A stretch of 8,172 nt of DNA from Flavobacteriales bacterium (GTDB lineage: Bacteria; Bacteroidota; Bacteroidia; Flavobacteriales_D; Crocinitomicaceae), in contig CANMFV010000035.1 of NCBI GenBank assembly GCA_947496835.1, positions 1 to 8,172 of the forward strand, in the 5' to 3' direction. A program made the translations under genes and the position numbers. Positions 1 to 6,552 of the stretch are shown here, in pieces (position 1 is the stretch's first letter; each line of letters starts with the position of its first letter). The notes under the pieces are model-generated. The model did no database searches, was not told the origin of the DNA, and worked only from the letters and a program-made list of their open reading frames with translations.

Positions 1-650
1 ACACCTTAGATGGTGGTCCCTTGGGTGACATTGAAGATGAAACCTTTTCTGCCGATGCTGTAAAAATTACTTTTCATGGCATAAGTGCACATCCAGGATA
101 CGCAAAAAATAAAATGGTTCATTCCATGAAATTAGCAGCGTCCTTGATTGAATCTTTGCCAAAAGACGCTTGGTCACCTGAAACTACTTCCGGACGTGAA
201 GGGTTTGTTCATCCTGTTGCTATTGAAGGTGGACTTGAGTCAACAACGGTACAATTTATTATCCGAGATCACGATACGTCGAAATTAGCTGACTATGAAC
301 AACGATTAAAGGAAATGGCTGAAATGGTTACCTCAAAATATCCCGGAGCACATTTCGATTTCGAGGTTTTTGAACAATACCGCAACATGAATGAAATCCT
401 AAAAGATCTACCTTTTGTGACAGATTATGCTGTGGAAGCTATGAAAAAAGCTGGAATTGAACCGAATCGTGCAATAATCCGCGGTGGAACAGATGGATCA
501 AGATTGTCATTTATGGGATTGCCATGTCCAAATATCTTCACAGGCGAAATGGCGATTCACTCGCGTCATGAATACGTCAGCATTCAAGACATGCAAAAGG
601 CAGTTGATACACTCGTAAAATTGAGTCAAATCTGGGAAAAACATCAGTAA
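1..650 (+). CDS. pepT: Peptidase T (tripeptide aminopeptidase), C-terminal part, 5' end cut by window
   Basis: This is a cytoplasmic, zinc-dependent M20-family aminopeptidase that releases the N-terminal residue from tripeptides. The frame is open from position 3 with no stop to the left edge, so the gene begins outside the window. About 215 of the family's roughly 410 residues are visible. They start at TLDGG (Asp at 9-11, matching the bridging metal-ligand Asp of PepT). The inserted dimerisation domain follows (ITFHGISAHPGYAKNK), then RGGTDGSRLSFMGLPCPNIF (from 480) and HSRHEYVS, whose second His (567-569) matches the last zinc ligand. The N-terminal ligands are not in view. RGGTDG plus the conserved LPCPNIFTG distinguishes it from other M20 peptidases. 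It leads a tight same-strand run: its TAA overlaps the holA ATG by one base. The TTG at 21 is an internal Leu codon, not a start. Confidence 0.95.
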   Translation, partial: TLDGGPLGDIEDETFSADAVKITFHGISAHPGYAKNKMVHSMKLAASLIESLPKDAWSPETTSGREGFVHPVAIEGGLESTTVQFIIRDHDTSKLADYEQRLKEMAEMVTSKYPGAHFDFEVFEQYRNMNEILKDLPFVTDYAVEAMKKAGIEPNRAIIRGGTDGSRLSFMGLPCPNIFTGEMAIHSRHEYVSIQDMQKAVDTLVKLSQIWEKHQ

Positions 651-1648
651 TGGATCATAAACTCCTTCTTAAGGATATTAAAAACAATAAGTTTGAAAAA
701 ATGTACTTCCTTCATGGTGAGGAGGCATATTTTATTGATTTGATTTCTGATGCGCTTATGGAACATGCCATGGAAGAACATGAGCGGGATTTTAATCAAA
801 CCATTCTTTACGGAAAGGACACTGAGCTTTTAGCCTTAATTAGTGAGTTGAAAGCTTATCCAATGATGGCAGAAAGACGCCTTGTTGTTTTGAAGGAGGC
901 GCAGGATTTTAGAAGTATTGATGGACTCGAAAAATATGCCGAAGATCCATCTGACACAACGATTTTCGTAATTTGTCATAAATACAAGGCATTTGATGCG
1001 CGTAAAAAAGTACTTAAGTCTTTTTCGAAAAATGGAACAGTGTTTAAGTCTGATAAAGTCCGTGAATACCAATTAGCAGATTGGATTCAACAGTATGTAA
1101 AATCTACCGGATATGGAATAAATTCGAAAGGAAGTATGCTTCTTGCGGAATTTTTAGGAACAGATTTAGGACGAATCGTGAAGGAATTGGAAAAGTTGGC
1201 GATTCTTCTTCCTCTGGGCACAACCATTGATGAAACACATATTGAATTGAATATTGGTATTTCCAAAGACTACAATGTTTTTGAGTTCGTCAATGCGATT
1301 TCCGCACGAAACAACGAAAAAGCATTTAAAATTATTCAGTATTTTGAGTATAATCCAAAAGCGGCCGATTTAACAGTGATTATTTCGAACCTATTTAAGT
1401 TTTTCTCTCAAATCATGCGCATTCATTTTTTACCGAATAAATCGAGAGAGGCAGTTGCTCAAACGATTGGCGTTCATCCATTTGTTGCTGGGGAGTTATT
1501 ACAGGCTAAAAACCAATATGATCCGCGTAAAATTGCCGCAGCCATTGAGTTGCTTCACCGCTTCGATTTAAAATCAAAGGGTGTTGGAAATGCAAGTATG
1601 ACTCAGGGAGAATTACTTAAAGAATTAACCTACCAAATATTACACTAA
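650..1648 (+). CDS. holA: DNA polymerase III subunit delta
   Basis: This is the delta subunit of the clamp-loader complex, which opens the beta sliding clamp and helps load it on primed DNA. It has 332 residues, close to the usual 330-345. The N-terminal AAA+-like module starts with YFLHGEEAYFID (19-30), where delta proteins carry a degenerate, non-hydrolysing nucleotide site. PMMAERRLVVLKEA (71-84) matches the conserved 'ERRLVVL' strand. The lid region reads LAEFLGTDLGRIVKELEKL (about 166-183), followed by FEFVNAI (211-217). The C-terminal collar domain ends with HRFDLKSKGVG (303-313). The start ATG shares one base with the pepT stop (TAATG, 648-652), and its own TAA shares one base with the rsmE ATG (1646-1650). 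No Shine-Dalgarno-like purine run precedes the start, as is common in Bacteroidota. The fit is to the whole length, so the call is firm although delta subunits diverge in sequence. Confidence 0.93.
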   Translation: MDHKLLLKDIKNNKFEKMYFLHGEEAYFIDLISDALMEHAMEEHERDFNQTILYGKDTELLALISELKAYPMMAERRLVVLKEAQDFRSIDGLEKYAEDPSDTTIFVICHKYKAFDARKKVLKSFSKNGTVFKSDKVREYQLADWIQQYVKSTGYGINSKGSMLLAEFLGTDLGRIVKELEKLAILLPLGTTIDETHIELNIGISKDYNVFEFVNAISARNNEKAFKIIQYFEYNPKAADLTVIISNLFKFFSQIMRIHFLPNKSREAVAQTIGVHPFVAGELLQAKNQYDPRKIAAAIELLHRFDLKSKGVGNASMTQGELLKELTYQILH

Positions 1649-2331
1649 TGCACTTGTTTTTCGCACCTGAAATAACGGATAAAACGCAAGAGTATACGCT
1701 TACGGAGGAGGAATCAAAGCATTGTGTGCGCGTTCTGCGATTGAAGCAAGGTTCACAAGTAGAACTACTCAATGGAAAAGGGCTTTCCGTCTTAGCTGAA
1801 ATTAAGGATGACCACCCAAAGAAATGTACATTACACATTCTATTAACAGAATTTCATCCACGTAGTTCTATAGAAATTCATTTGGCTTTAGCCCCTACAA
1901 AAAACATGGATCGATTGGAGTGGCTCATGGAAAAGGCAACAGAAATCGGTTTGTCGAAATTGTCTTTTTTGAAATGTGACCATAACGAACGAGGACAATT
2001 AAAATTAGATCGCTTAGAAAAGATTGCCATTTCTGCCATGAAGCAATCGAAACGATATTACTTACCAGAAATCACTGGGTTGGTTTCGTTTCAATCGTTT
2101 GTTCAGAATCATCCAAATGGATTCATTGGCCATTGTTATCCCGCAGAAAAGATTGCCTTAAATTCGATTTCAGAATCAAAGGTGTTTTTAATTGGGCCGG
2201 AAGGTGATTTTTCCGAAAACGAAGTAAAGTTCGCTTTGCAAAATGGCTACCAGGCAGTAAGTTTAAGTGATTTTAGGTTGAGAACCGAAACAGCTGCACT
2301 TATTTCTGTTATGAAATTAAGTTTAGTTTAA
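1648..2331 (+). CDS. rsmE: 16S rRNA (uracil(1498)-N(3))-methyltransferase
   Basis: This is a SPOUT-class (trefoil-knot) methyltransferase that uses S-adenosylmethionine to methylate N3 of U1498 in 16S rRNA. It has 227 residues; E. coli RsmE has about 243. The N-terminal PUA-like RNA-binding domain contains HCVRVLRL (25-32). The catalytic domain shows the family signature MDRLEWLMEKATEIGL (87-102), the KQSKR segment (132-136), the cofactor-loop motif IGPEGDFSENE (182-192) and the C-terminal knot motif LSDFRLRTETAA (206-217). The last motif reads LSDFRLRTETAA where many RsmE proteins have LG-x-RILR-x-ETA, a modest variation. The start overlaps the holA stop by one base. The stop TAA (2329-2331) lies inside the TTAA whose other strand is the stop of folA, so the two genes converge with a 4-bp overlap and no room for a terminator. 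Confidence 0.95.
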   Translation: MHLFFAPEITDKTQEYTLTEEESKHCVRVLRLKQGSQVELLNGKGLSVLAEIKDDHPKKCTLHILLTEFHPRSSIEIHLALAPTKNMDRLEWLMEKATEIGLSKLSFLKCDHNERGQLKLDRLEKIAISAMKQSKRYYLPEITGLVSFQSFVQNHPNGFIGHCYPAEKIALNSISESKVFLIGPEGDFSENEVKFALQNGYQAVSLSDFRLRTETAALISVMKLSLV

Positions 2332-2837
2332 GGCTTTCTCGTATATTTCTTCACAGTAAAAGCTGCTTCATGTTGCGCATCTTTCTCTTGTTCTAAAATA
2401 ATCTGACTTTCCCAGATATTTTCATCGAATGCTGTGAAAAATGTTTCTGCATCATAGTGATGATGAACATGTGTAATGAACATTTCATCAATGACATTTG
2501 ACGCTAAAGCCATTTTGTAAATTTCACCACCACCGATAATAAACAAAGTTCGTTCCGTTTCTTCTTTGAAGTAGTTTAAACAATCTTCTAATGAATGAAA
2601 AACCAAGCAATCTGGTGCAGAAAAGTCTTTATTCCGCGTTAGTACAACATTTAATCGATTTGGAAGCGGTCGGTATTTTTCAGGAATACTATCATAGTTT
2701 TTCCTTCCCATTACCACAATTTGACCCTGTGTGGTGTCTTTGAAAAACTTCCTGTCTTTCGGCAAGTTCCACATTAAATCATTGTTCTTTCCAATTCCTC
2801 TTTCGGAATCCATTGCGACGATTAGAGCGGTCCTCAT
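2328..2837 (-). CDS. folA: Dihydrofolate reductase
   Basis: FolA reduces 7,8-dihydrofolate to tetrahydrofolate with NADPH in the cytosol, regenerating the cofactor that ThyA uses up. It has 169 residues, the normal chromosomal size. The N-terminal strand and Met20-type loop read LIVAMDSERGIGKNNDLMW (5-23). The catalytic acid is Asp28 in WNLPKD. The NADPH site includes GRKNYDSI (44-51). The folate-glutamate arginine is Arg61 in RPLPNR, and the second nucleotide-binding motif is IIGGGEIY (100-107). The ending HEAAFTVKKYTR (156-167) matches the C-terminal hairpin. The start shares one base with the thyA stop (TAATG on the minus strand), so it is probably translationally coupled to thyA in a two-gene operon. 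The stop overlaps rsmE. It looks like a housekeeping FolA, not a mobile dfr cassette: there is no attC-like site, integrase or composition shift. Confidence 0.96.
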   Translation of the reverse strand: MRTALIVAMDSERGIGKNNDLMWNLPKDRKFFKDTTQGQIVVMGRKNYDSIPEKYRPLPNRLNVVLTRNKDFSAPDCLVFHSLEDCLNYFKEETERTLFIIGGGEIYKMALASNVIDEMFITHVHHHYDAETFFTAFDENIWESQIILEQEKDAQHEAAFTVKKYTRKP

Positions 2838-3631
2838 TAGATTGCTACTGCGGCTTTAATATGTGGGTGCGGATCGTAATTGCATAATTCAAAATCATCA
2901 TAGGTAAAGTCAAATAAATTCTTCACTTCTGGATTTATTTTCATCGTTGGTAAAGTTCGGAATTCACGGCTTAATTGTAAGTGTGCTTGTTCGATGTGAT
3001 TTGAATATAAGTGTGCATCGCCTAATGTATGAACGAAATCCCCAGCTTCTAAACCACAAACTTGCGCTACCATCATGGTTAACAAAGCGTAGGATGCAAT
3101 ATTGAAAGGCACACCTAAAAAAGTGTCGGCACTTCGCTGGTATAATTGACAACTTAATTTACCGTCAGCAACATAGAATTGAAAAAACGCATGACATGGT
3201 GGCAACGCCATTTTATCAATTTCACCTACATTCCACGCTGAAACAATGATTCTTCTTGAATCGGGGTTATTTTTAATCTGATCAATCACTTGCGTAATTT
3301 GATCAATGTGTCTTCCATCTGCAGCTGGCCAAGATCGCCATTGAGAACCGTAAACAGGACCCAAGTTGCCATCTTCATCTGCCCACTCATCCCAAATTGA
3401 AACATTATTTTCTTTTAGGTATTGGATGTTCGTGTCACCTTTGAGAAACCACAGCAACTCATGAATAATCGAGCGCAAATGAAGTTTCTTTGTTGTTAAA
3501 CAAGGAAAACCTTCTTGAAGGTTGTAGCGCATTTGATAACCGAATACCGATATCGTTCCAGTTCCAGTTCTGTCTTCTTTTTTGACACCGTTATCAAGAA
3601 TGTGCTGAAGTAAATCGTGGTATTGTTTCAT
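2837..3631 (-). CDS. thyA: Thymidylate synthase
   Basis: ThyA converts dUMP and 5,10-methylene-tetrahydrofolate to dTMP and dihydrofolate. The chosen start (ATG at 3631-3629, MKQYHDLL) gives 264 residues, equal to E. coli ThyA, and the active-site positions fall on E. coli numbering. These are Arg21 in DRTGTGT, the nucleophile Cys146 in PPCHAFFQFYV (144-154), the neighbouring-subunit phosphate arginines at 126-127 (SRRI), Asn177 in FNIASY, and His207/Tyr209 in LGDAHLY. The protein ends HPHIKAAVAI, close to the family ending HPxIKAPVAI. An in-frame ATG 30 bases further upstream would add a ten-residue tail absent from the family and is rejected. It is the first gene of a thyA-folA operon, overlapping folA by one base. 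A perfect 10-bp palindrome lies just upstream of its start. Confidence 0.97.
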   Translation of the reverse strand: MKQYHDLLQHILDNGVKKEDRTGTGTISVFGYQMRYNLQEGFPCLTTKKLHLRSIIHELLWFLKGDTNIQYLKENNVSIWDEWADEDGNLGPVYGSQWRSWPAADGRHIDQITQVIDQIKNNPDSRRIIVSAWNVGEIDKMALPPCHAFFQFYVADGKLSCQLYQRSADTFLGVPFNIASYALLTMMVAQVCGLEAGDFVHTLGDAHLYSNHIEQAHLQLSREFRTLPTMKINPEVKNLFDFTYDDFELCNYDPHPHIKAAVAI

Positions 3632-3746
3632 GGCTTTGAAGATTAGCGCTAAAATAGCCAAAATTTTAGTTTTATTACTGAAAAAAGTTGATGTCTATTC
3701 GAATTATCCCATTCTCGTGTTCCAAGAGAAATGTGTATTTTCGTGT
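3632..3746. promoter_or_regulatory. Divergent intergenic region between thyA and the exported-protein gene
   Basis: This 115-bp gap must hold the starts of two divergent transcripts. On the plus strand, TATTTTCG at 3736-3743 differs from the Bacteroidota -7 consensus TAnnTTTG at one base and ends three bases before the ATG at 3747. I see no good -33 TTG at the right distance. Toward thyA there is no exact consensus box; the nearest sequences are TATTTTAG (complement of 3647-3654) and TAAAATTTTG, both imperfect. The perfect palindrome TTAGCGCTAA sits at 3643-3652. That a promoter region exists here follows from gene orientation; the exact boxes are weakly supported. Confidence 0.4.
3643..3652. 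repeat. Perfect 10-bp palindrome TTAGCGCTAA upstream of thyA
   Basis: TTAGCGCTAA reads identically on both strands and ends 11 bases before the thyA start codon. A short symmetric site in a promoter-proximal position could be a repressor operator, but it is short enough to occur by chance and no regulator is encoded next to it. The role is unproven. Confidence 0.35.
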
Positions 3747-4151
3747 ATGAAATGGATCATTACAATCGCCTTTTTAACCTTTCTAACAAATAATTTTTCC
3801 GCTCAAACGGTACGTTTAAAGCGAAAATATTTAAAGGAATACAAGGGTGAAATGCCAAAATACAGTGCCCTAATAGGCAAGGAAATGCTTGAGGTTTCTT
3901 CAGCAAAAATAGTCATAAAACTAGACAAAGACAGTGTATTTCTTTCCATCGGAGAAAGCGATTACAAAAGTGTATACACAGCTTCAAAATCTACTAATAC
4001 GGATGAAATCATTCTCATAATGGAGCGCGACAACACAAAGATTGAAGAGCGATTCATACTGAATAAAAAAAATAAAACAATCGTAAGAAAAGGTATTTTC
4101 CCACAGCCAGATGTCTGCTTAAATCGCAGTAAAAAATCAGGAAAGAGGTAA
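3747..4151 (+). CDS. Small exported protein of unknown function
   Basis: I do not recognise a named family. The start at 3747 is chosen because it opens a textbook signal peptide: MKW, then a hydrophobic stretch IITIAFLTFLT, then NNFSAQ, with cleavage likely around residues 19-20. An upstream in-frame ATG at 3630 would overlap thyA and bury the signal sequence, so it is rejected. The mature part is about 114 residues, Lys-rich, with alternating hydrophobic segments that suggest a beta-rich fold (KIVIKLDKDSVFLSI, 54-68; DEIILIMERD, 86-95; EERFILNKKNKTIVRKG, 100-116). A PQPD segment follows and a very basic tail, NRSKKSGKR. There is one Cys, at 124. No lipobox, membrane anchor or type IX sorting domain is visible, so it is probably periplasmic or secreted. 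It stands alone on its strand, diverges from thyA, and its last 15 bases overlap the convergent kinase gene. Confidence 0.72.
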   Translation: MKWIITIAFLTFLTNNFSAQTVRLKRKYLKEYKGEMPKYSALIGKEMLEVSSAKIVIKLDKDSVFLSIGESDYKSVYTASKSTNTDEIILIMERDNTKIEERFILNKKNKTIVRKGIFPQPDVCLNRSKKSGKR

Positions 4152-5480
4152 CCAAATAGAAAAAGTGGTTCCTTTTCCAATGGTACTTTTAACTTCAATT
4201 TTTCCCTTGTGAGCTTCGATGATTAATTTCACATAGAAAAGCCCAAGTCCAAATCCTTTGACATCGTGAACGTTTCCAGTTGGAACACGATAGAATTTGT
4301 CGAAAATAAGTTTAATGTTTTCCTTTTTAATTCCGATACCGTTGTCACTGACTTCGATTAACAAACCGTTGCGTTCATTTTTTGTAAGGATGTGAATTTT
4401 CGCTTTTCCATCGCAGTATTTGATGGCGTTATCTAATAAATTGTATACAACATTGGTTATATGAACGCTGTCAGCTTGAATTTGATGATCTAATGCGCTG
4501 CAATCCAGGGTAATTGTTCCACCAATTTCGGTTTGATTAAACTCGAAATTCTCCTTTACTTCATCTAAAAGTTCATGTACATTGAAGAGTTCTTTATCCA
4601 AAATGACTTGTTCTTTGTCGAGTTTTGCAACATTTAAGACTCGCTCCACTTGATTTTCTAGGCGTTTATTTTCCTTAAAAATGATACTCGCATATTTTCG
4701 AATTTTCTCTTGATTTTCATCGTCTAAATTCATTCGCATGAGCATTTCACTCGATAGGCTGATTGTTGATATAGGTGTTTTCAGTTCGTGTGTCATGTTA
4801 TTAATAAAGTCCGTTTTGACTTCTGACAATTTTTTTTGTCGGATGATAATTCCCAGACTAAAAGCAAAAAAGACAATAACGAACAGGATAATGATAATCA
4901 GGTAAACCCAAGGGGATACAAAAGAAGCTGATTCAATGGATTTAGGCTGGACATTGGGGAAATAGACAGTAAAGTAATGTCCATCTTTGGTGAGGTTTAA
5001 AAATTCAGGGGTTAAGCCGGGTAAACTTTTTTTCGTATCGGCATAAAGGGAATCCTTGGTGAATTTGATGAGATTACCCAACACGATGGAATCTGTAAAA
5101 CAATCATAAATCCCATAAACAAAATCTTGGTGGATGTTTTGATGGTAAAGTTCCTTTTTTAAAAGTGTTTCAAGGTAAAACGGTTGTAATTCGTCGGTGA
5201 AATCAACGGTAAAATGATTGCTTTTAATTTGCTTAATTGCTCCGTATAAATCAGTGTGGTCTGGATGATTGGGAGAGATTTGTTCCAATACTTCTCGCAA
5301 TGCACTGTGCGCCTGTTGTGAAAATTCACGAAGATTTAAACTATCCTCTTTTTCCTGTATTGCAATATTCTTCGCCTGCATTTCCACAGTACTTCGCATC
5401 CATACAAATTGTACCAAAAGGATACTAAAAATGGAGACAAGTCCAAGTATTACTACGGAATTAACGGTCCAGCGATTCAT
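4137..5480 (-). CDS. Membrane sensor histidine kinase (RprX-like, HisKA/HATPase)
   Basis: This is a two-component sensor that autophosphorylates on His and would pass the phosphate to a response regulator. It has 447 residues. Order of parts: TM1 (about 7-28), an extracytoplasmic region of about 160 residues, TM2 (about 190-213), then a HisKA domain directly after TM2 with no clear HAMP or PAS domain. The H-box is DFINNMTHELKTPIST, with phospho-acceptor His231. The ATPase domain has an N-box NVVYNLLDNAIKYC (343-356), G1 VSDNGIGI (377-384), F-box IFDKFYRV (392-399), G2 GFGLGLF (409-415) and G3 GKGTTFSIWLP (435-445), all intact. The extracytoplasmic region resembles the uncharacterised sensors common in Bacteroidota kinases and has no named ligand domain that I recognise. 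No response regulator gene is adjacent. A strong promoter-like sequence lies just upstream. The 3' end overlaps the convergent exported-protein gene by 15 bp. Confidence 0.93.
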   Translation of the reverse strand: MNRWTVNSVVILGLVSIFSILLVQFVWMRSTVEMQAKNIAIQEKEDSLNLREFSQQAHSALREVLEQISPNHPDHTDLYGAIKQIKSNHFTVDFTDELQPFYLETLLKKELYHQNIHQDFVYGIYDCFTDSIVLGNLIKFTKDSLYADTKKSLPGLTPEFLNLTKDGHYFTVYFPNVQPKSIESASFVSPWVYLIIIILFVIVFFAFSLGIIIRQKKLSEVKTDFINNMTHELKTPISTISLSSEMLMRMNLDDENQEKIRKYASIIFKENKRLENQVERVLNVAKLDKEQVILDKELFNVHELLDEVKENFEFNQTEIGGTITLDCSALDHQIQADSVHITNVVYNLLDNAIKYCDGKAKIHILTKNERNGLLIEVSDNGIGIKKENIKLIFDKFYRVPTGNVHDVKGFGLGLFYVKLIIEAHKGKIEVKSTIGKGTTFSIWLPLS

Positions 5481-5485
5481 CTGAA

Positions 5486-5515
5486 CAAAGTTACTTAATT
5501 CAACGGGAAATCAAA
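5486..5515 (-). promoter_or_regulatory. Bacteroidota-type promoter for the histidine kinase gene
   Basis: On the minus strand, TTTG (complement of 5512-5515) is followed after 18 bases by TAACTTTG (complement of 5486-5493). The second box matches the -7 consensus TAnnTTTG exactly, and the spacing is just short of the usual 19-21 bases. The box ends only five bases before the kinase ATG, so transcription would begin at or within a few bases of the start codon. It occupies the 41-bp gap after the reductase stop and suggests that the kinase is transcribed separately from its upstream neighbour. Confidence 0.62.
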
Positions 5516-5521
5516 AGTCAA

Positions 5522-6532
5522 TTAAAAGCCTTGAACTCCGTTTACTGTGGTGTATTTCAAGACATTCTTTTTCTCAGGATGAATTCGGGCAAATGCAGAT
5601 TGTACGGCTAATGTACCCTCGTGGAAACCACAAAGAATGAGTTTCAATTTGTTTTCGTAGGTATTTACATCTCCAATGGCATATACTCCAGGAATATTCG
5701 TAGAATAATCTAGTGTATTCACTTTAATGGCATTTTTCTCAATTTCAAGTCCCCAATCTCCAATTGGACCAAGACTTGGTTTCAAGCCGAATAGTGGAAT
5801 GAAATGATCTGCGTCGATTAAAAGCTCACCGTCCTTTTGATGTGTAACATGAACTTTTTCCAATTTAGTCGATCCAGATAATCCTGTGACTTCTGCCTCT
5901 GTGATTAAATTTATTTCACCTGTTCCAGCCATGTCAATGACTTTCTGAACGGAATCTAAATGTCCGCGGAACGAGCTACTACGGTGCACTAAGTGCACTT
6001 TTTTAGCGATTTTACGCTCTGTTAAATAAATGGACCAATCCAAAGCGGAATCTCCACCACCTGCAATGACACAAATTTTATCTTGGTAAATGCTTGGGTC
6101 TTTGATGATGTATTCAACGCCATGATCTTCAAAATCAACGATGTTGTCAATAGGTGGTTTTCTTGGTTCAAATACGCCAAGTCCACCGGCAATCATAACA
6201 ATCGGAGCAATGTGTTTGGTTCCTTTTATTGTAGTAACGATGAATTTTTCATCTGCTGTTTTATCAATGGAAAGCGCCGCTTCACCAAGCGTAAATCCAG
6301 GTTTGAACGGAGCGGCTTGTTCAATTAAATTGTCGATTAATTCACCTGCTAAAATGGATGGGAATCCAGGTATATCGTAAATGGGTTTTTTAGGATAAAT
6401 TTCTGAACATTGTCCACCTGCTTGAGGCAAAGAGTCAATTAAATGACAGCGTAACTTTAAAAGTCCTGCCTCAAAAACGGTAAATAGTCCAACAGGACCC
6501 GCTCCAATAATGATAATATCTGTTTCGATCAT
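5522..6532 (-). CDS. Ferredoxin/flavodoxin--NADP reductase, type 2 (TrxB-like)
   Basis: This is a cytosolic FAD enzyme that moves electrons between NADP(H) and ferredoxin or flavodoxin. It has 336 residues, matching the type-2 family (Bacillus YumC, Chlorobium FNR). The FAD dinucleotide fold is IIIIGAGPVGLF (6-17), followed by AGGQCSEIYP (38-47) and the hydrophobic IYDIPGFP (51-58). The NADP fold is CVIAGGGDSALDW (154-166), with HRSSSFR (183-189), whose Arg residues fit 2'-phosphate recognition. The second FAD motif is YAIGDVNTYE (284-293), followed by LILCGFHEGTLA (299-309). The Cys-x-x-Cys of thioredoxin reductase is absent from the NADP domain, which excludes TrxB. The C-terminal extension ending KYTTVNGVQGF fits the helix/stacking tail of this family. 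It lies 68 bp after the aldo/keto reductase gene, with its own promoter in that gap. The physiological electron partner cannot be read from the neighbours. Confidence 0.92.
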   Translation of the reverse strand: MIETDIIIIGAGPVGLFTVFEAGLLKLRCHLIDSLPQAGGQCSEIYPKKPIYDIPGFPSILAGELIDNLIEQAAPFKPGFTLGEAALSIDKTADEKFIVTTIKGTKHIAPIVMIAGGLGVFEPRKPPIDNIVDFEDHGVEYIIKDPSIYQDKICVIAGGGDSALDWSIYLTERKIAKKVHLVHRSSSFRGHLDSVQKVIDMAGTGEINLITEAEVTGLSGSTKLEKVHVTHQKDGELLIDADHFIPLFGLKPSLGPIGDWGLEIEKNAIKVNTLDYSTNIPGVYAIGDVNTYENKLKLILCGFHEGTLAVQSAFARIHPEKKNVLKYTTVNGVQGF

Positions 6533-6552
6533 GCTAATAGAAAATTGCTTTG

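Noticed and set aside
836..1072. Antisense reading frame within holA, and similar ones within rsmE, thyA, the kinase, the reductases and the aldo/keto reductase
   Set aside because: They lie fully inside strongly supported genes in other frames, have low-complexity or Cys/Phe-rich translations without domains, and have no promoter or family support.
2328..3631. A mobile trimethoprim-resistance (dfr) or phage thymidylate-metabolism cassette
   Set aside because: Both proteins are standard-length housekeeping forms, flanked by chromosomal genes, without integrase, attC-like sites, phage genes or a composition change.
3630..3746. A 39-residue N-terminal extension of the exported protein starting at 3630
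   Set aside because: It would overlap the thyA start and place the signal peptide in the interior; the ATG at 3747 directly precedes the signal sequence.
4150..4170. AACCA...TGGTT inverted repeat followed by a T-containing run, at the end of the exported-protein gene
   Set aside because: The stem is only five base pairs with an 11-base loop, the following run is CCTTTTCC and not a U-tract, and the whole element lies inside kinase coding sequence.
5522..6532. Thioredoxin reductase (trxB)
   Set aside because: The overall fold is TrxB-like but the Cys-x-x-Cys redox centre is missing from the NADP domain, and the C-terminal tail fits type-2 ferredoxin/flavodoxin--NADP reductase.
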